61,535 nt of DNA from CAZXVW01 sp964644025 (GTDB lineage Bacteria > Acidobacteriota > Terriglobia > Bryobacterales > Bryobacteraceae), in assembly GCA_964644025.1 (NCBI GenBank), contig CAZXVW010000003.1, positions 1 through 61,535 of the forward strand. The letters run 5' to 3'. The position numbers and the translations under genes are program-made. Shown in pieces: positions 8,491 to 19,944 of the stretch (position 1 is its first letter; the number at the start of each line of letters is the position of its first letter). A model generated the notes under the pieces. That model saw only the letters and a program-made list of their open reading frames with translations. It was not told the origin of the DNA and made no database searches.

Positions 8491-9783
8491 ATGGCAAAGC
8501 TTCTCATCAGGAACGGGCGGGTCATCGATCCCGCCACCCGGCGAGATGAAACCGCCGATGTATTAATTGAGGACGAGTCCATTGTGGCCGTGGGCGAGAA
8601 CATCGAAGCCGATGGGGCCGAGGTGTTCGACGCCACCGGTCTGGTGGTGGCGCCCGGTTTCCTGGACATCCATGTTCACTTGCGCGAGCCGGGCCTGACT
8701 CACGCCGAGACGATTGAAACCGGTTCGCGGGCGGCGGCGGCCGGAGGGTTCACCCGGGTCTGCTGCATGCCCAACACCTCGCCGGTGAACGACAGCGCCA
8801 CCGTCACTGGCTACATTCTGGAGCAGGCCCGGCGCTTCGCCGCCGTCAAGGTCCATCCCATCGGGGCCATCACCCAGGGGAGCCAGGGAGAGGAGCTGGC
8901 GCCAATCGGAACGCTCAAGAACGCCGGCGTGGTGGCGATTTCCGATGACGGCCAGCCGGTGATGAACGCCCGGGTGATGCGGCGCGCCATGGAGTTGGCG
9001 CGTGCGTTCGATCTCCCCGTCATCGAGCACTGCGAGGACCTCAACCTGACCGGGGCGGGCGACATGCACGAGGGCGTCGAGGCGATGCGCCGCGGGTTAA
9101 TCGGCATCCCTTCCTGCGCCGAGGAGGTCATGGTGGCCCGGGACCTGATCCTGAGCGAGGTGACCGGCGCCCGGTACCACGTCGCGCACGTTTCCTCGAA
9201 GCGCTCGCTGGCGATGATAGCCTTCGCCAAGAGCCGCGGACTACCGGTGACCTGCGAGGTGACTCCGCATCACATTGGACTGACCGACGAGGAGTCGCTC
9301 CCTTACGACAGCAATTACAAGATGAAACCGCCCCTCCGGCCGGCCGACGTCGTCGAAGCGCTGATCGAAGGAATCGCGAACGGCACCGTTGATGCCATTG
9401 CCACCGATCACGCACCGCACACCGGTTATCAGAAGATGCAGGAGTTCGAACGTTGTCCGTTCGGCGTGATCGGACTGGAGACGGCGGTCGCTGTGGCGCT
9501 CGACCGGCTGGTGCATCCGGGCCGGATCTCACTGCTTCGGATGGTCGAGCTGTTCACCACCGGGCCGGCCCACGTGGTCGGGCTGGATTGCGGCCGCCTG
9601 GCGGCGGGAAGCGCCGCCGATCTGACCCTGTTCGACCCGGAACTGGAGTGGACGTACGACGTCAACCAGTCCCGGTCAAAAAGCAAGAACTCTCCCTTTC
9701 ATGGCGCCCGGTTCCGGGGAGCACCGGTCGCCACGATCGTCGACGGCAGGGTCGTCTGGAAGCGAGGGGAGCGTCTCCCCTGA
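8491..9783 (+). CDS. pyrC: Dihydroorotase (class I)
   Basis: Cyclises carbamoyl aspartate to dihydroorotate. The 430-residue amidohydrolase has the Zn-binding DIHVHLREPGLTHAE motif (about 53-67), the active-site region AISDDGQPV, the Zn His residues in HCEDL and HVAHVSSKRS, and the DHAPH motif near residue 311. This is the long class I type usually paired with a PyrB. Pyr genes downstream of this step are not in the window. Confidence 0.96.
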   Translation: MAKLLIRNGRVIDPATRRDETADVLIEDESIVAVGENIEADGAEVFDATGLVVAPGFLDIHVHLREPGLTHAETIETGSRAAAAGGFTRVCCMPNTSPVNDSATVTGYILEQARRFAAVKVHPIGAITQGSQGEELAPIGTLKNAGVVAISDDGQPVMNARVMRRAMELARAFDLPVIEHCEDLNLTGAGDMHEGVEAMRRGLIGIPSCAEEVMVARDLILSEVTGARYHVAHVSSKRSLAMIAFAKSRGLPVTCEVTPHHIGLTDEESLPYDSNYKMKPPLRPADVVEALIEGIANGTVDAIATDHAPHTGYQKMQEFERCPFGVIGLETAVAVALDRLVHPGRISLLRMVELFTTGPAHVVGLDCGRLAAGSAADLTLFDPELEWTYDVNQSRSKSKNSPFHGARFRGAPVATIVDGRVVWKRGERLP

Positions 9784-9839
9784 GGACGGCCGGAGGGCGC
9801 ATGGACGGACGCCGGGCGCAGATACGGTCTAGCGCCGCG

Positions 9840-9868
9840 TTGAGGACGCTGCGGGTGCATGTTACACT
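9840..9868 (+). promoter_or_regulatory. Sigma-70-type promoter for the sugar transferase gene
   Basis: -35 TTGAGG (9840-9845), a 17-nt spacer and -10 TACACT (9863-9868) with an upstream TGT (extended -10). The predicted transcript starts near 9875. This excludes the upstream in-frame GTG at 9869 and favours ATG 9899 as the start of the sugar transferase. Confidence 0.55.
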
Positions 9869-9898
9869 GTGGGGTGCCCGCCGCCCGGCCGGCGATCC

Positions 9899-11287
9899 AT
9901 GCGAGCACACAGGTTACTAGGCCGATCCAGCACTACCGGTTTCATCATTTCCGAGGCGGTTCTGATCACCTCTTGTTATATTGCCGCCGCGATTGTGCTG
10001 CTGCCGATGGACCCGGTCGTGTTCCTGTTGCGGAACGGAGGACTCGTCCGGATCGCCCTCATCACGCTGACGGTGGTGCTTGGCTTCTACCTGCAGGATC
10101 TGTACGAGAATCTTCAAGTTCCCTCGCGAGTGCTGCTGGTGCAGCAGGTGTGCTTCGTCATCGGCCTGGCGTTTCTGGTGCAGGCGCTGTTGAACTACAT
10201 TGACTCGGAACTGGTGATGCCCCGGTGGGTAATGATGACCGGCAGCGCGGTGGCGCTGGTCGCCCTGCCCGCCTGGCGTATCGGCTATGGCACGGCGTTG
10301 AGTTCGGCCATCAGCGCGGAACGGGTCCTGTTCCTGGGCTGCAATGAGCTGGCGCGGGACATCGACCGGCGCCTCACTGACAGGCCGGAACTAGGGATGG
10401 TCGGCATCGGATTCATCGGTGAGGGGGAAGACGAGGAGGGCGGTCTGGCCGGGGAAAGGATCCTGGGCACGCTGGCGGAGTTCCGGAGCATTGTCGCCCG
10501 GGAGCATCCGGACCGGATCGTGGTGGCGCTGCGCGAGCGCCGGGCGCGGATGCCGTTGCCGGATTTGCTGGACTTGCGGTTCGCGGGGCTCCAGGTCGAG
10601 GAAGCGGCCACGGCTTACGAGGCGGTGTTCGACCGGGTGTGCGTGCGGGCGCTGCGGCCCTCCCAGCTCATTTTCACCGCCGAACTGGGACCCAATCCCC
10701 AGACGTTCCTTTTGCAGACGGTTTATTCGATGGTGGCCGCCGCCGCGGGCCTGCTGCTCTCGTTGCCGCTGATGCTGGTGCTGGCGTTGCTGGTCAAGCT
10801 GACTTCCCGCGGGCCAGTGCTGTTCCGCCAGCAGCGGGTCGGCCTCCATGAAATCCCTTTCACTCTGTATAAGTTCCGGTCGATGTACGCCAACGCGGAA
10901 GCGGTCACGGGGGCGGTCTGGGCCAGCAAGGAGGACCCACGAGTCACGCCGGTCGGCCGGTTTCTGCGGCGCTTCCGGTTGGATGAGATTCCGCAACTGT
11001 TCAATGTTCTCAAGGGGGAGATGTCGATCGTGGGGCCGCGGCCGGAGCGTCCTGAATTTGTCGAGACGCTGGTGAAGCGGATACCGTTTTACCGGCAGCG
11101 GTTCGCCGTTAAGCCCGGGATAACCGGCTGGGCGCAGATCAATCACAAATATAGCGACACGCTGGAGGATACGATCACCAAGCTCGAATACGATCTTTAT
11201 TACATCAAGCATATGAGCCCGGCGATCGACGCCGCCATCATTTTTCATACCGCCAAGGTGATTCTTCTCGGCCGGGGAGCCCAGTAG
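9899..11287 (+). CDS. Polyprenyl-phosphate sugar-1-phosphate transferase (exopolysaccharide initiation)
   Basis: About 462 residues from ATG 9899. The N-terminal half has four predicted membrane helices, then a CoA-binding-like cytoplasmic domain (VLFLGCNELARDIDRRL). A further membrane helix (SMVAAAAGLLLSLPLMLVLA) leads into the catalytic bacterial sugar transferase domain, with SRGPVLFRQQRVG, KFRSM, RFRLDEIPQLFNVLKGEMS and GPRPERPEF. Family members load the first sugar phosphate on undecaprenyl phosphate for EPS or O-antigen. It resembles the EpsB-like group linked to PEP-CTERM loci, though no such locus is visible here. It is monocistronic, with its own promoter. Confidence 0.9.
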   Translation: MRAHRLLGRSSTTGFIISEAVLITSCYIAAAIVLLPMDPVVFLLRNGGLVRIALITLTVVLGFYLQDLYENLQVPSRVLLVQQVCFVIGLAFLVQALLNYIDSELVMPRWVMMTGSAVALVALPAWRIGYGTALSSAISAERVLFLGCNELARDIDRRLTDRPELGMVGIGFIGEGEDEEGGLAGERILGTLAEFRSIVAREHPDRIVVALRERRARMPLPDLLDLRFAGLQVEEAATAYEAVFDRVCVRALRPSQLIFTAELGPNPQTFLLQTVYSMVAAAAGLLLSLPLMLVLALLVKLTSRGPVLFRQQRVGLHEIPFTLYKFRSMYANAEAVTGAVWASKEDPRVTPVGRFLRRFRLDEIPQLFNVLKGEMSIVGPRPERPEFVETLVKRIPFYRQRFAVKPGITGWAQINHKYSDTLEDTITKLEYDLYYIKHMSPAIDAAIIFHTAKVILLGRGAQ

Positions 11288-11489
11288 AGGCCACTGCCCC
11301 AAAGCCTGCCGGGCGCGGCGGCTAACGACCTTGCCTGCCCAATGGCGCAACTCCTCTTCTACGACTGCACGACGCTGTATCTCTGGGCCCTCGCCGGGGA
11401 TGATCTGGGCAAGAACGGTTAGACCAAGGACAGGAAGATCAACCGGTCACACCGGGAGGAGTATCATTGGCGTTGGGGTGAAGTTAAGA

Positions 11490-12971
11490 ATGCAACGACG
11501 TGATTTCCTGAAGAGAGTGGCCATGGCCCCGGGCGGGGCCGCCTTCGCCCGGGCCGCTCAGACCGAGCAACCGGACGCCACGACCCGCCGGCGCTGGAAC
11601 ATCCTCGTAGTGGTCTCCGACACCTTGCGAACGGCCTACCTGGGGCCGTACGGGAACAAGTCGATCCACACGCCGAACCTGGACCGGTTCGCCAGCCAGG
11701 CGGCGCTGTTCGAACGGGCGCATCCGGAGGCCCTGCCGACGATCCCCATGCGGAGAGCCATCCACAGTGGCCGCCGCGCCTTTCCGTTCGGCAACTACAA
11801 ACCCATCCCCTGGGACAATGTATATCTCGCCGGCTGGCAGCCGATGTCGCCCGATGAAGACACGGTGGCCGAAGCGCTGGACCGCGCGGGCTACTATGGC
11901 GGATTCGTCGCCGACGTTCCGCACTACTTCGTGCCCGGCGAAAACTTCACCCGGGGGTTCCGCCAATGGGACTACGTCCGTGGCAACAGCGAGGACCACT
12001 ATCGTTCCGTGGCTCCTTACGATCCGGCCAAGATCCAGGCGCGTTATTCGGGCGGTCACGCCGGCAGCCTGGTGGCCAACCTTGGGGGCTTCGAGCCAGA
12101 CGAGATGGCCTACGCCACGCCGCGGACTTTCACCTCGGCGATGAAGTTCCTCGAGGAAAACCGCACGAACCCCAAGCCGTTTTATCTTTACGTGGACACC
12201 TTCCACCCGCACGAGGCCTGGCAGGCTCCCCGTAAATACTACGACCTTTACCGGGACCCCGCTTACAAAGGCAAGACCTACATCACCGTTCCCTACACCA
12301 CGCTGTATGATCATCCGATCTCCGAAGCCAGCCTGGCTGACATCCGGGCCCATTACTCCGGGTTGGTGACGATGGTGGATCACTGGTTCGGCCGGTTGCT
12401 CACAAAGCTGGATGAGCTGGGCAAGAGAAAGGACACGCTGGTGATTTTCACCAGCGATCACGGCACCAACTTTGCCGACAACCTGGAGAAGGTGATCGGC
12501 AAGCCTGCGGGAGCGCTTTACCCCGGAACGATGCACGTCCCGTTGCTGATCCGTCACCCGGAAGGCAAGGGCGCCGGCAAACGCTACCCGGGGCTGACCT
12601 ATACGCTCGACGTGCCCGCTACCGTGTGCGCCGTGGCCGGGACCGCCCCGAAGGACGGCCTGAACGGCAAGAACCTGTTGCCGTTGCTTGAGGGCGGACC
12701 GTTCGCCAGCCGCGAGTACCTGACCTGCCGGTACAGCAATTCGGTCTGGTACCGGGACGACAAGAACTGGTACTTTTCGAACATTTACTGGCACAACGCC
12801 CGGTTGTTCGACCTGGAGGCGAGCGAGCCGTTCCGCGAAAATATCGCCAAGAAGGCGCCGGAGCGGGTCCGGCTGGCTCAGCGGCGCATTCTGGAAGATG
12901 CCGGCGGAAACCTGCCGCAGTATCCGCTGAAGGCTACGGACAAGGTGAAGGCGCCCTTCATCGAGACCTGA
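11490..12971 (+). CDS. Tat-exported sulfatase-like hydrolase with Thr at the nucleophile position
   Basis: 493 residues. The start was set at ATG 11490 because it opens a Tat-like signal (MQRRDFLKRV). An alkaline-phosphatase/sulfatase fold follows: VVSDTLRTAYLG (metal ligand Asp44), TSDHGTNF and HVPLLIRHPEGKG. At the place where true sulfatases have the C/S-x-P-x-R formylglycine motif this protein reads T84-I-P86-M-R88. Thr is the nucleophile in related phosphodiesterases, so a formylglycine-dependent sulfatase is doubtful. Substrate unknown. It lies 202 bp after the sugar transferase, a gap with no clear signal. Confidence 0.85.
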   Translation: MQRRDFLKRVAMAPGGAAFARAAQTEQPDATTRRRWNILVVVSDTLRTAYLGPYGNKSIHTPNLDRFASQAALFERAHPEALPTIPMRRAIHSGRRAFPFGNYKPIPWDNVYLAGWQPMSPDEDTVAEALDRAGYYGGFVADVPHYFVPGENFTRGFRQWDYVRGNSEDHYRSVAPYDPAKIQARYSGGHAGSLVANLGGFEPDEMAYATPRTFTSAMKFLEENRTNPKPFYLYVDTFHPHEAWQAPRKYYDLYRDPAYKGKTYITVPYTTLYDHPISEASLADIRAHYSGLVTMVDHWFGRLLTKLDELGKRKDTLVIFTSDHGTNFADNLEKVIGKPAGALYPGTMHVPLLIRHPEGKGAGKRYPGLTYTLDVPATVCAVAGTAPKDGLNGKNLLPLLEGGPFASREYLTCRYSNSVWYRDDKNWYFSNIYWHNARLFDLEASEPFRENIAKKAPERVRLAQRRILEDAGGNLPQYPLKATDKVKAPFIET

Positions 12972-12972
12972 T

Positions 12973-13028
12973 CCGGCGCCCGCGACAGCCTGTTCGCCGC
13001 GGGGCCCATCAAACGGCCGCGGCGCCGG
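12973..13028 (+). repeat. Inverted repeat after the sulfatase-like gene
   Basis: Arms CCGGCGCC (12973-12980) and GGCGCCGG (13021-13028) are perfectly complementary across a 40-nt loop that itself contains GC-rich complementary stretches. There is no T-run, so it is not a canonical intrinsic terminator. It could still fold in the 3' end of the mRNA. Confidence 0.3.
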
Positions 13029-13039
13029 AAGGGCGGAGG

Positions 13040-13068
13040 TTGCCCCCCGCACGCAGCTCTGCTACCTT
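13040..13068 (+). promoter_or_regulatory. Promoter of the WG-repeat gene
   Basis: -35 TTGCCC (13040-13045), a 17-nt spacer and -10 TACCTT (13063-13068) preceded by TGC (extended -10). The predicted start of transcription, about 13075, coincides with the GTG at 13075 and would make the mRNA leaderless or, if ATG 13087 is used, give a 12-nt leader. Confidence 0.45.
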
Positions 13069-13074
13069 CGTGCT

Positions 13075-13725
13075 GTGAGAGATCTCATGGCCGTCGCCAG
13101 CCGCAGGGTGGCGCCGGTGTTAGGATCGATGCTCCTGTTGGGTTCGGTGTTGCCGGCCGGCGCCACGGAGCACGCCGCGCCTGTTCCGTTCGAAAAAGAC
13201 GGCCAGTGGGGCTATAAGGACAACCACGGCGCCGTCCTCATCCCGGCCCGGTTCAAAATTGCGAATGCTTTCACCCCGGAAGGCATCGCGGCGGTGGTGG
13301 ACGAGAAGGGCTGGGCTTACATTGACCGCAAGGGAGATGTCGTCATCCGGCCTTTCGTGTTCGACAACGGTCCGGATTATTTCAGGGAAGACGTTGCGCG
13401 GTACACCGAAGGGGGAAAGTTCGGCTTTTTCGACCGGTGGGGGCGCGTCGTCATCGGAGCCCGTTTCGATTTCGCTGCCCCGTTCCGCGAAGGTCTGGCG
13501 GCCGTCTGCGCGGGCTGCAAGTCGGTCCGCCAGGGAGAACACACGGTAACAAGAGGCGGGAAGTGGGGTTTCATCGATCATACCGGCCGCCTGGTGATCC
13601 CGGCCCGGTTCGACGAAGTGCGCGCATCCGGCAACGGCAAGGCGAAAGTGCGCCTGGGCAACCGGTGGGAGACGATCAGCATTCGGCAAGAGCATAGTGC
13701 CCCGGGTGCTCCCCGGCCTCATTAG
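13075..13725 (+). CDS. Exported WG-repeat protein
   Basis: 216 residues from GTG 13075; ATG 13087 is an equally possible start. A signal peptide (ending about ...LPAGATEHA) precedes at least four WG repeats: GQWGYKDNHGAVLIPARF, KGWAYIDRKGDVVI, GKFGFFDRWGRVVIGARF and GKWGFIDHTGRLVIPARF. WG repeats form beta-rich domains of mostly unknown role in the periplasm or envelope. The gene ends 11 bp before the first ATG of the LolD-like gene. Confidence 0.83.
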   Translation: MRDLMAVASRRVAPVLGSMLLLGSVLPAGATEHAAPVPFEKDGQWGYKDNHGAVLIPARFKIANAFTPEGIAAVVDEKGWAYIDRKGDVVIRPFVFDNGPDYFREDVARYTEGGKFGFFDRWGRVVIGARFDFAAPFREGLAAVCAGCKSVRQGEHTVTRGGKWGFIDHTGRLVIPARFDEVRASGNGKAKVRLGNRWETISIRQEHSAPGAPRPH

Positions 13726-13735
13726 GCGCTACAAT

Positions 13736-14498
13736 ATGGGCACTGCGATGGGGACCAGAGAACCCGCCGTGAAGCAGGCTTCGATCCGCGCGGTCGAGTT
13801 GACCAAGAGGTTCCGCTCCGGCCAGGGGGAGCTGGTGGTGTTTCAGGGATTGAGCTTCGAGGTGCCAGCCGGAATCCAGCTCGCGCTGGTGGGGGAGTCC
13901 GGGGCAGGCAAGTCCACGCTGCTACACCTGATGGGGGGATTGGACCGGCCTTCGCAAGGGACCATCTACTTTGGACCGAAGGATCTGTTCTCATTGTCCG
14001 ATAAAGAATTAGCGGACCTTCGCAACCAGGAGATCGGCTTTGTATGGCAGAACCAGTCTTTGCTGCCCGAGTTCACGGCGCTGGAGAACGTCATGATGCC
14101 GTTGCTCATCCGGGGTGAATCGCGTCCCGTGGCCGGCCGGCAGGCCTTGGCTCTGCTGGACGAGGTGGGCTTGCGGGACCGCGCCAGCCACCGCGCCGGC
14201 GAACTTTCCGGCGGGGAGCAGCAGCGGGTAGCGCTGGCCCGGGCGCTGGTGGCCAAGCCCAGGGTCCTTTTGGCCGATGAGCCTACTGGGAACCTGGATT
14301 TCCGCACCGGGGAGATGATCATGGAGCTGTTGGGCGAGCTGCATCGGGCCCACGGTCTCACTTCGATTTACGTGACTCACAACCTTGCATTCGCCAGACG
14401 GTGCGATTGCATCTTAAAATTGGAGAAGGGGAAGTTGTTGCCATTGACGACGGATCCATCCCTGGAAGGCACTGCAGACCGAAAGGACGGCAGGTACC

Positions 14499-14506
<8 letters not shown>
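13736..14506 (+). CDS. LolD/MacB-type ABC transporter ATP-binding protein
   Basis: 256 residues from ATG 13736; ATG 13748 is an alternative. Walker A is GESGAGKSTLL, the Q-loop is WQNQSLLPEFTALENVMMPL, the signature LSGGEQQRVALARAL, Walker B VLLADEPTGNLD, and the switch His is in YVTHN. This is the class driving lipoprotein release (LolCDE) or MacB-type export. No permease gene is adjacent, so its partner is elsewhere. The last 8 bases overlap clpC, including its ATG. Confidence 0.9.
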
Positions 14507-16991
<2,485 letters not shown>

Positions 16992-17019
16992 GTCCGGCCG
17001 TTGGGAAAGGGCGCCAGGC

Positions 17020-17042
17020 GGCCGGGCCCGTACCGGCCTTTT
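17020..17042 (+). terminator. Intrinsic terminator after clpC
   Basis: GGCCGG (17020-17025), a 7-nt loop and CCGGCC (17033-17038), followed directly by TTTT (17039-17042). It lies 28 bp after the clpC stop and 3 bp before the end of the convergent esterase gene. The T-run serves the plus strand only. Confidence 0.75.
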
Positions 17043-17045
17043 GTG

Positions 17046-17954
17046 TCAGTAGCGTGGCATGAGAAAGCCGGACGCGCGCATCCACTGCTCACACAGCTTC
17101 GGCCAACCGGAGACCGGATCCTTCGAGGGGCGCAAGCCATAGCCGTGTCCCCCCTTGGCGAAAACGTGAAGTTCGGCCGGGACGCCCTTCCTTTTCAGCT
17201 CGATGAGCATCAGGGCCGCCCGTGCGCCCCGGTCCTTGTCATCGTAGGCCACGGTCATGAAGGTGGGCGGCGTCTTCCCGGTGATCCGGACCAGGGGGCT
17301 CAGCTTCAGCAGGTCTTGCTGGTCGCCGAGGCCACCCGGGTAAATCGGCATGATGAAGTCAGGACGCGAGCTGAGCTCGTCGGCGGCGTCGACGCGTTCA
17401 TAGGTGGTTTCATCCCAGTGGGTACCGGTCATCACCGTCAAATGGCCGCCGGCCGAGAAGCCCATCATCCCGAGTCGGCCGGGGTCGATGCCCCAGGCCC
17501 TGGCGTGCTGCCTGACCAGGCGCATCGCCCGCTGGGCATCCTGCAAGGGAGCCTTGTACGGATTCTGCTTGTCGCGGCGGGGCACTCGGTATTTCAGGAT
17601 GACGGCGGTCACCCCGATCGAGTTGAGCCACGTAGCGATTTCAGTTCCTTCGAGGTCCCAGGCCAAGTGGTTGTAGCCGCCGCCGGGAGCGATGAGGACG
17701 CCGGCTCCGTTGGCCTTGCCGGCGGGCGCGCGGTACAGAGTGATGGTCGGCTCGCTGACGTCAGTGAGCCGGATTACTTTCCTTTGGCCTTTCTTCTGGG
17801 GGAGTTGCCGTTCCGGTCCGATGGCGCCGGTTTCACCAGGCGCGCCGTGCGGCCAAAGCTTCAGGGTCGGGTGATCCGCGGCGCCGGCGGCGAACACCAG
17901 GAGCGCCAAGGCGAGCGCGCGGGGAATCGGTTGCCACTGGAATTTGTTACTCAC
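17046..17954 (-). CDS. Exported alpha/beta hydrolase (carbohydrate-esterase-like)
   Basis: 302 residues with a signal peptide (about 1-25, LALALLVFAAGAA). Motifs: the oxyanion-hole APGGGYNHLAWDLEG (about 85-100), the nucleophile elbow GFSAGGH and the C-terminal catalytic His in FAKGGHGYGL. It resembles the BD-FAE/acetylesterase group that deacylates xylan and other glycans. The neighbouring sugar-active genes fit this role; substrate is inferred. Confidence 0.85.
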   Translation of the reverse strand: MSNKFQWQPIPRALALALLVFAAGAADHPTLKLWPHGAPGETGAIGPERQLPQKKGQRKVIRLTDVSEPTITLYRAPAGKANGAGVLIAPGGGYNHLAWDLEGTEIATWLNSIGVTAVILKYRVPRRDKQNPYKAPLQDAQRAMRLVRQHARAWGIDPGRLGMMGFSAGGHLTVMTGTHWDETTYERVDAADELSSRPDFIMPIYPGGLGDQQDLLKLSPLVRITGKTPPTFMTVAYDDKDRGARAALMLIELKRKGVPAELHVFAKGGHGYGLRPSKDPVSGWPKLCEQWMRASGFLMPRY

Positions 17955-18100
17955 GGGTGATCATCCTTTCGCCGAATTGTCATTTTGTAACTGCAGGGAC
18001 CCGGAGCGCAACCACAAGGCAGTCTCACCGCCGCTTCCCGGCGGCATCCTGAGAACGCCCGTGTCCAAGGGGCCGAAAGCAGCGCCTCATGGGGATCGAA

Positions 18101-18106
18101 TATAAT
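18101..18106 (+). promoter_or_regulatory. Candidate -10 box upstream of ilvB
   Basis: A perfect TATAAT lies 107 nt upstream of the ilvB start, the only such match in the 259-bp gap between the divergent esterase and ilvB. No convincing -35 is seen. The intervening leader contains no run of Leu/Ile/Val codons behind an ATG, so classic peptide-mediated attenuation is not supported. Confidence 0.35.
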
Positions 18107-18213
18107 GAGAAAATCAATCACGCCGAGGCGGCGCCGGCGGACGGATTGCCAACGGGGGAATCGGCGAACGAGTGGAGAATGCCGAAATCGCCGGCTCAGA
18201 GGAGAGAGAAAGC

Positions 18214-19944
18214 ATGGATGCAAGGACTGGCGCGGAAATCGTCGTGGAAGGACTGGTGGCCGAGGGGGTGGATACTGTTTTCGGGATCACCGGAGCGGCC
18301 ATCATCGAGATTCTCGATCATTTGAGGAAAAGCCCGATCCGCCTATATCCGACGCGTCACGAGCAGGGCGCGGCCCACGCGGCCGACGGCTACGCTCGCG
18401 CGACTGGAAAAACCGGGGTCTGCATCGCCACCAGCGGGCCCGGCACCACCAATCTAGTTACCGGGCTGGCGACCGCTTACATGGATTCGGTTCCCATGGT
18501 CGCGCTCACCGGCCAGGTCGCGACGAACGCCATCGGCAACGATGCGTTCCAGGAAGTTTACACGCTGGGGATCACGCGCTCGATCACCAAGCACAACTAT
18601 CTGGTCACTGACACGGACCAACTTCCGCGTATCCTGCGGGAGGCGTTTTACTTGGCTTCCTCGGGTCGGCCCGGCCCGGTGTTGATCGACATCCCGAAAA
18701 ACGTTCAGCAGGCGGTGAGCACGGCTCCGTTCCCGGAAACGGTGAAGGTAGCCGGGTACAACCCGACCTACCAGGGCAACGCCAAGCAGATCCGGCGAGC
18801 GGCCCGGCTGATCTCCGGCGCGAAACGGCCTGTTCTCTACGCCGGCGGCGGCGTGATTGCCTCGGGCTGCCACCGGGAGCTGATCGCATTCGCCGAAAAG
18901 ACGCGGATTCCGGTAACGACGACTCTTATGGGGCTCGGGGTATTTCCGGAGACCCACCCGTTGTCGCTCAAGATGCTGGGCATGCATGGCACCGGTTATG
19001 CCAATCACGCCATCATGGAAGCGGACCTGATCATCGCCGTGGGGGCCAGGTTTGACGACCGGGTGACCGGGAAGATCTCCGAGTTCGCCCCGCACGCAAA
19101 GATCATCCACATCGATATCGACCCCGCCTCGATCGGGAAGAGCGTCCGCGTGCACATCCCGGTGGTCGGCGACGCCGGCCAGGTCATCCGGGAATTGAGC
19201 GAGGCCGTCGAACCCCCGGACACCAGCGACTGGTTGCGGCGGATCGCCGAGTGGAAACGGGAGTTCCCGCTGCAATACGAGCACGATGACGCCCTCCGGC
19301 CCCAGTATGTCGTCGAACAGATTTACCGGCTAACGGGCGGTGACGCCATCATCACCACCGAGGTCGGCCAGCACCAGATGTGGGCGGCGCAGTACTACTA
19401 CTACACCCGGCCGCGCACCTTCCTGTCTTCTGGCGGACTGGGAACCATGGGCTACGGCTTCCCGGCGGCCATCGGTGCCCAGATCGGTTGCCCGGACAAG
19501 CCGGTGATCGACATCGCGGGCGATGGGAGTATTCAAATGAACATTCAGGAGCTGGCTACCGCCGTGCTCAACCAGGTGCCCGTCAAAGTAATGATCCTCA
19601 ATAACCAGTACCTGGGCATGGTTCGCCAGTGGCAGGAGCTGTTCTACGGCCGGCGCTACGCCTTCACCTGCCTGCAGCAGCGCGCTTCCTGCCCCCCGGA
19701 TTGCGACAGCGACTTCAGCCATTGTCCGGAGACCGGCGTGCCGGACTTTGTCCGGCTCGCCGAATCCTACGGGGCGGCGGGCTTCCGCGTCACCAAGAAA
19801 GAAGAGGTGGCGCCGGTCATCGAGAAAGCCCTTGCGCTGGAGGGTCCGGTGCTGGTGGACTTCGTGATCGAAAAGGAAGAGAACGTGTTTCCCATGGTTC
19901 CCGGAGGCGCTTCGCTCAAGCACATGATTGGAGGGATCGCCTGA
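18214..19944 (+). CDS. ilvB: Acetolactate synthase large subunit with a Cys-rich insertion
   Basis: Thiamine-diphosphate enzyme making acetolactate or acetohydroxybutyrate, the first common step of Val/Leu/Ile synthesis. 576 residues from ATG 18214, chosen for the GGAGAGAGAAAGC site upstream. Motifs: catalytic Glu in RHEQGAAHAADGYAR, FAD region, and the TPP motif GDGSIQMN...NNQYLGMVRQWQ. Unusual feature: residues 486-504, just before PDFVRLAESYGA, hold four cysteines spaced C-x6-C-x3-C-x6-C, a segment most acetolactate synthases lack. Overlaps ilvN by TGATG. Confidence 0.95.
   Translation: MDARTGAEIVVEGLVAEGVDTVFGITGAAIIEILDHLRKSPIRLYPTRHEQGAAHAADGYARATGKTGVCIATSGPGTTNLVTGLATAYMDSVPMVALTGQVATNAIGNDAFQEVYTLGITRSITKHNYLVTDTDQLPRILREAFYLASSGRPGPVLIDIPKNVQQAVSTAPFPETVKVAGYNPTYQGNAKQIRRAARLISGAKRPVLYAGGGVIASGCHRELIAFAEKTRIPVTTTLMGLGVFPETHPLSLKMLGMHGTGYANHAIMEADLIIAVGARFDDRVTGKISEFAPHAKIIHIDIDPASIGKSVRVHIPVVGDAGQVIRELSEAVEPPDTSDWLRRIAEWKREFPLQYEHDDALRPQYVVEQIYRLTGGDAIITTEVGQHQMWAAQYYYYTRPRTFLSSGGLGTMGYGFPAAIGAQIGCPDKPVIDIAGDGSIQMNIQELATAVLNQVPVKVMILNNQYLGMVRQWQELFYGRRYAFTCLQQRASCPPDCDSDFSHCPETGVPDFVRLAESYGAAGFRVTKKEEVAPVIEKALALEGPVLVDFVIEKEENVFPMVPGGASLKHMIGGIA

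Noticed and set aside
11484..13052. Minus-strand frame of 522 codons
   Set aside because: Antisense to the Thr-type sulfatase-like gene; no ribosome-binding site or domain.
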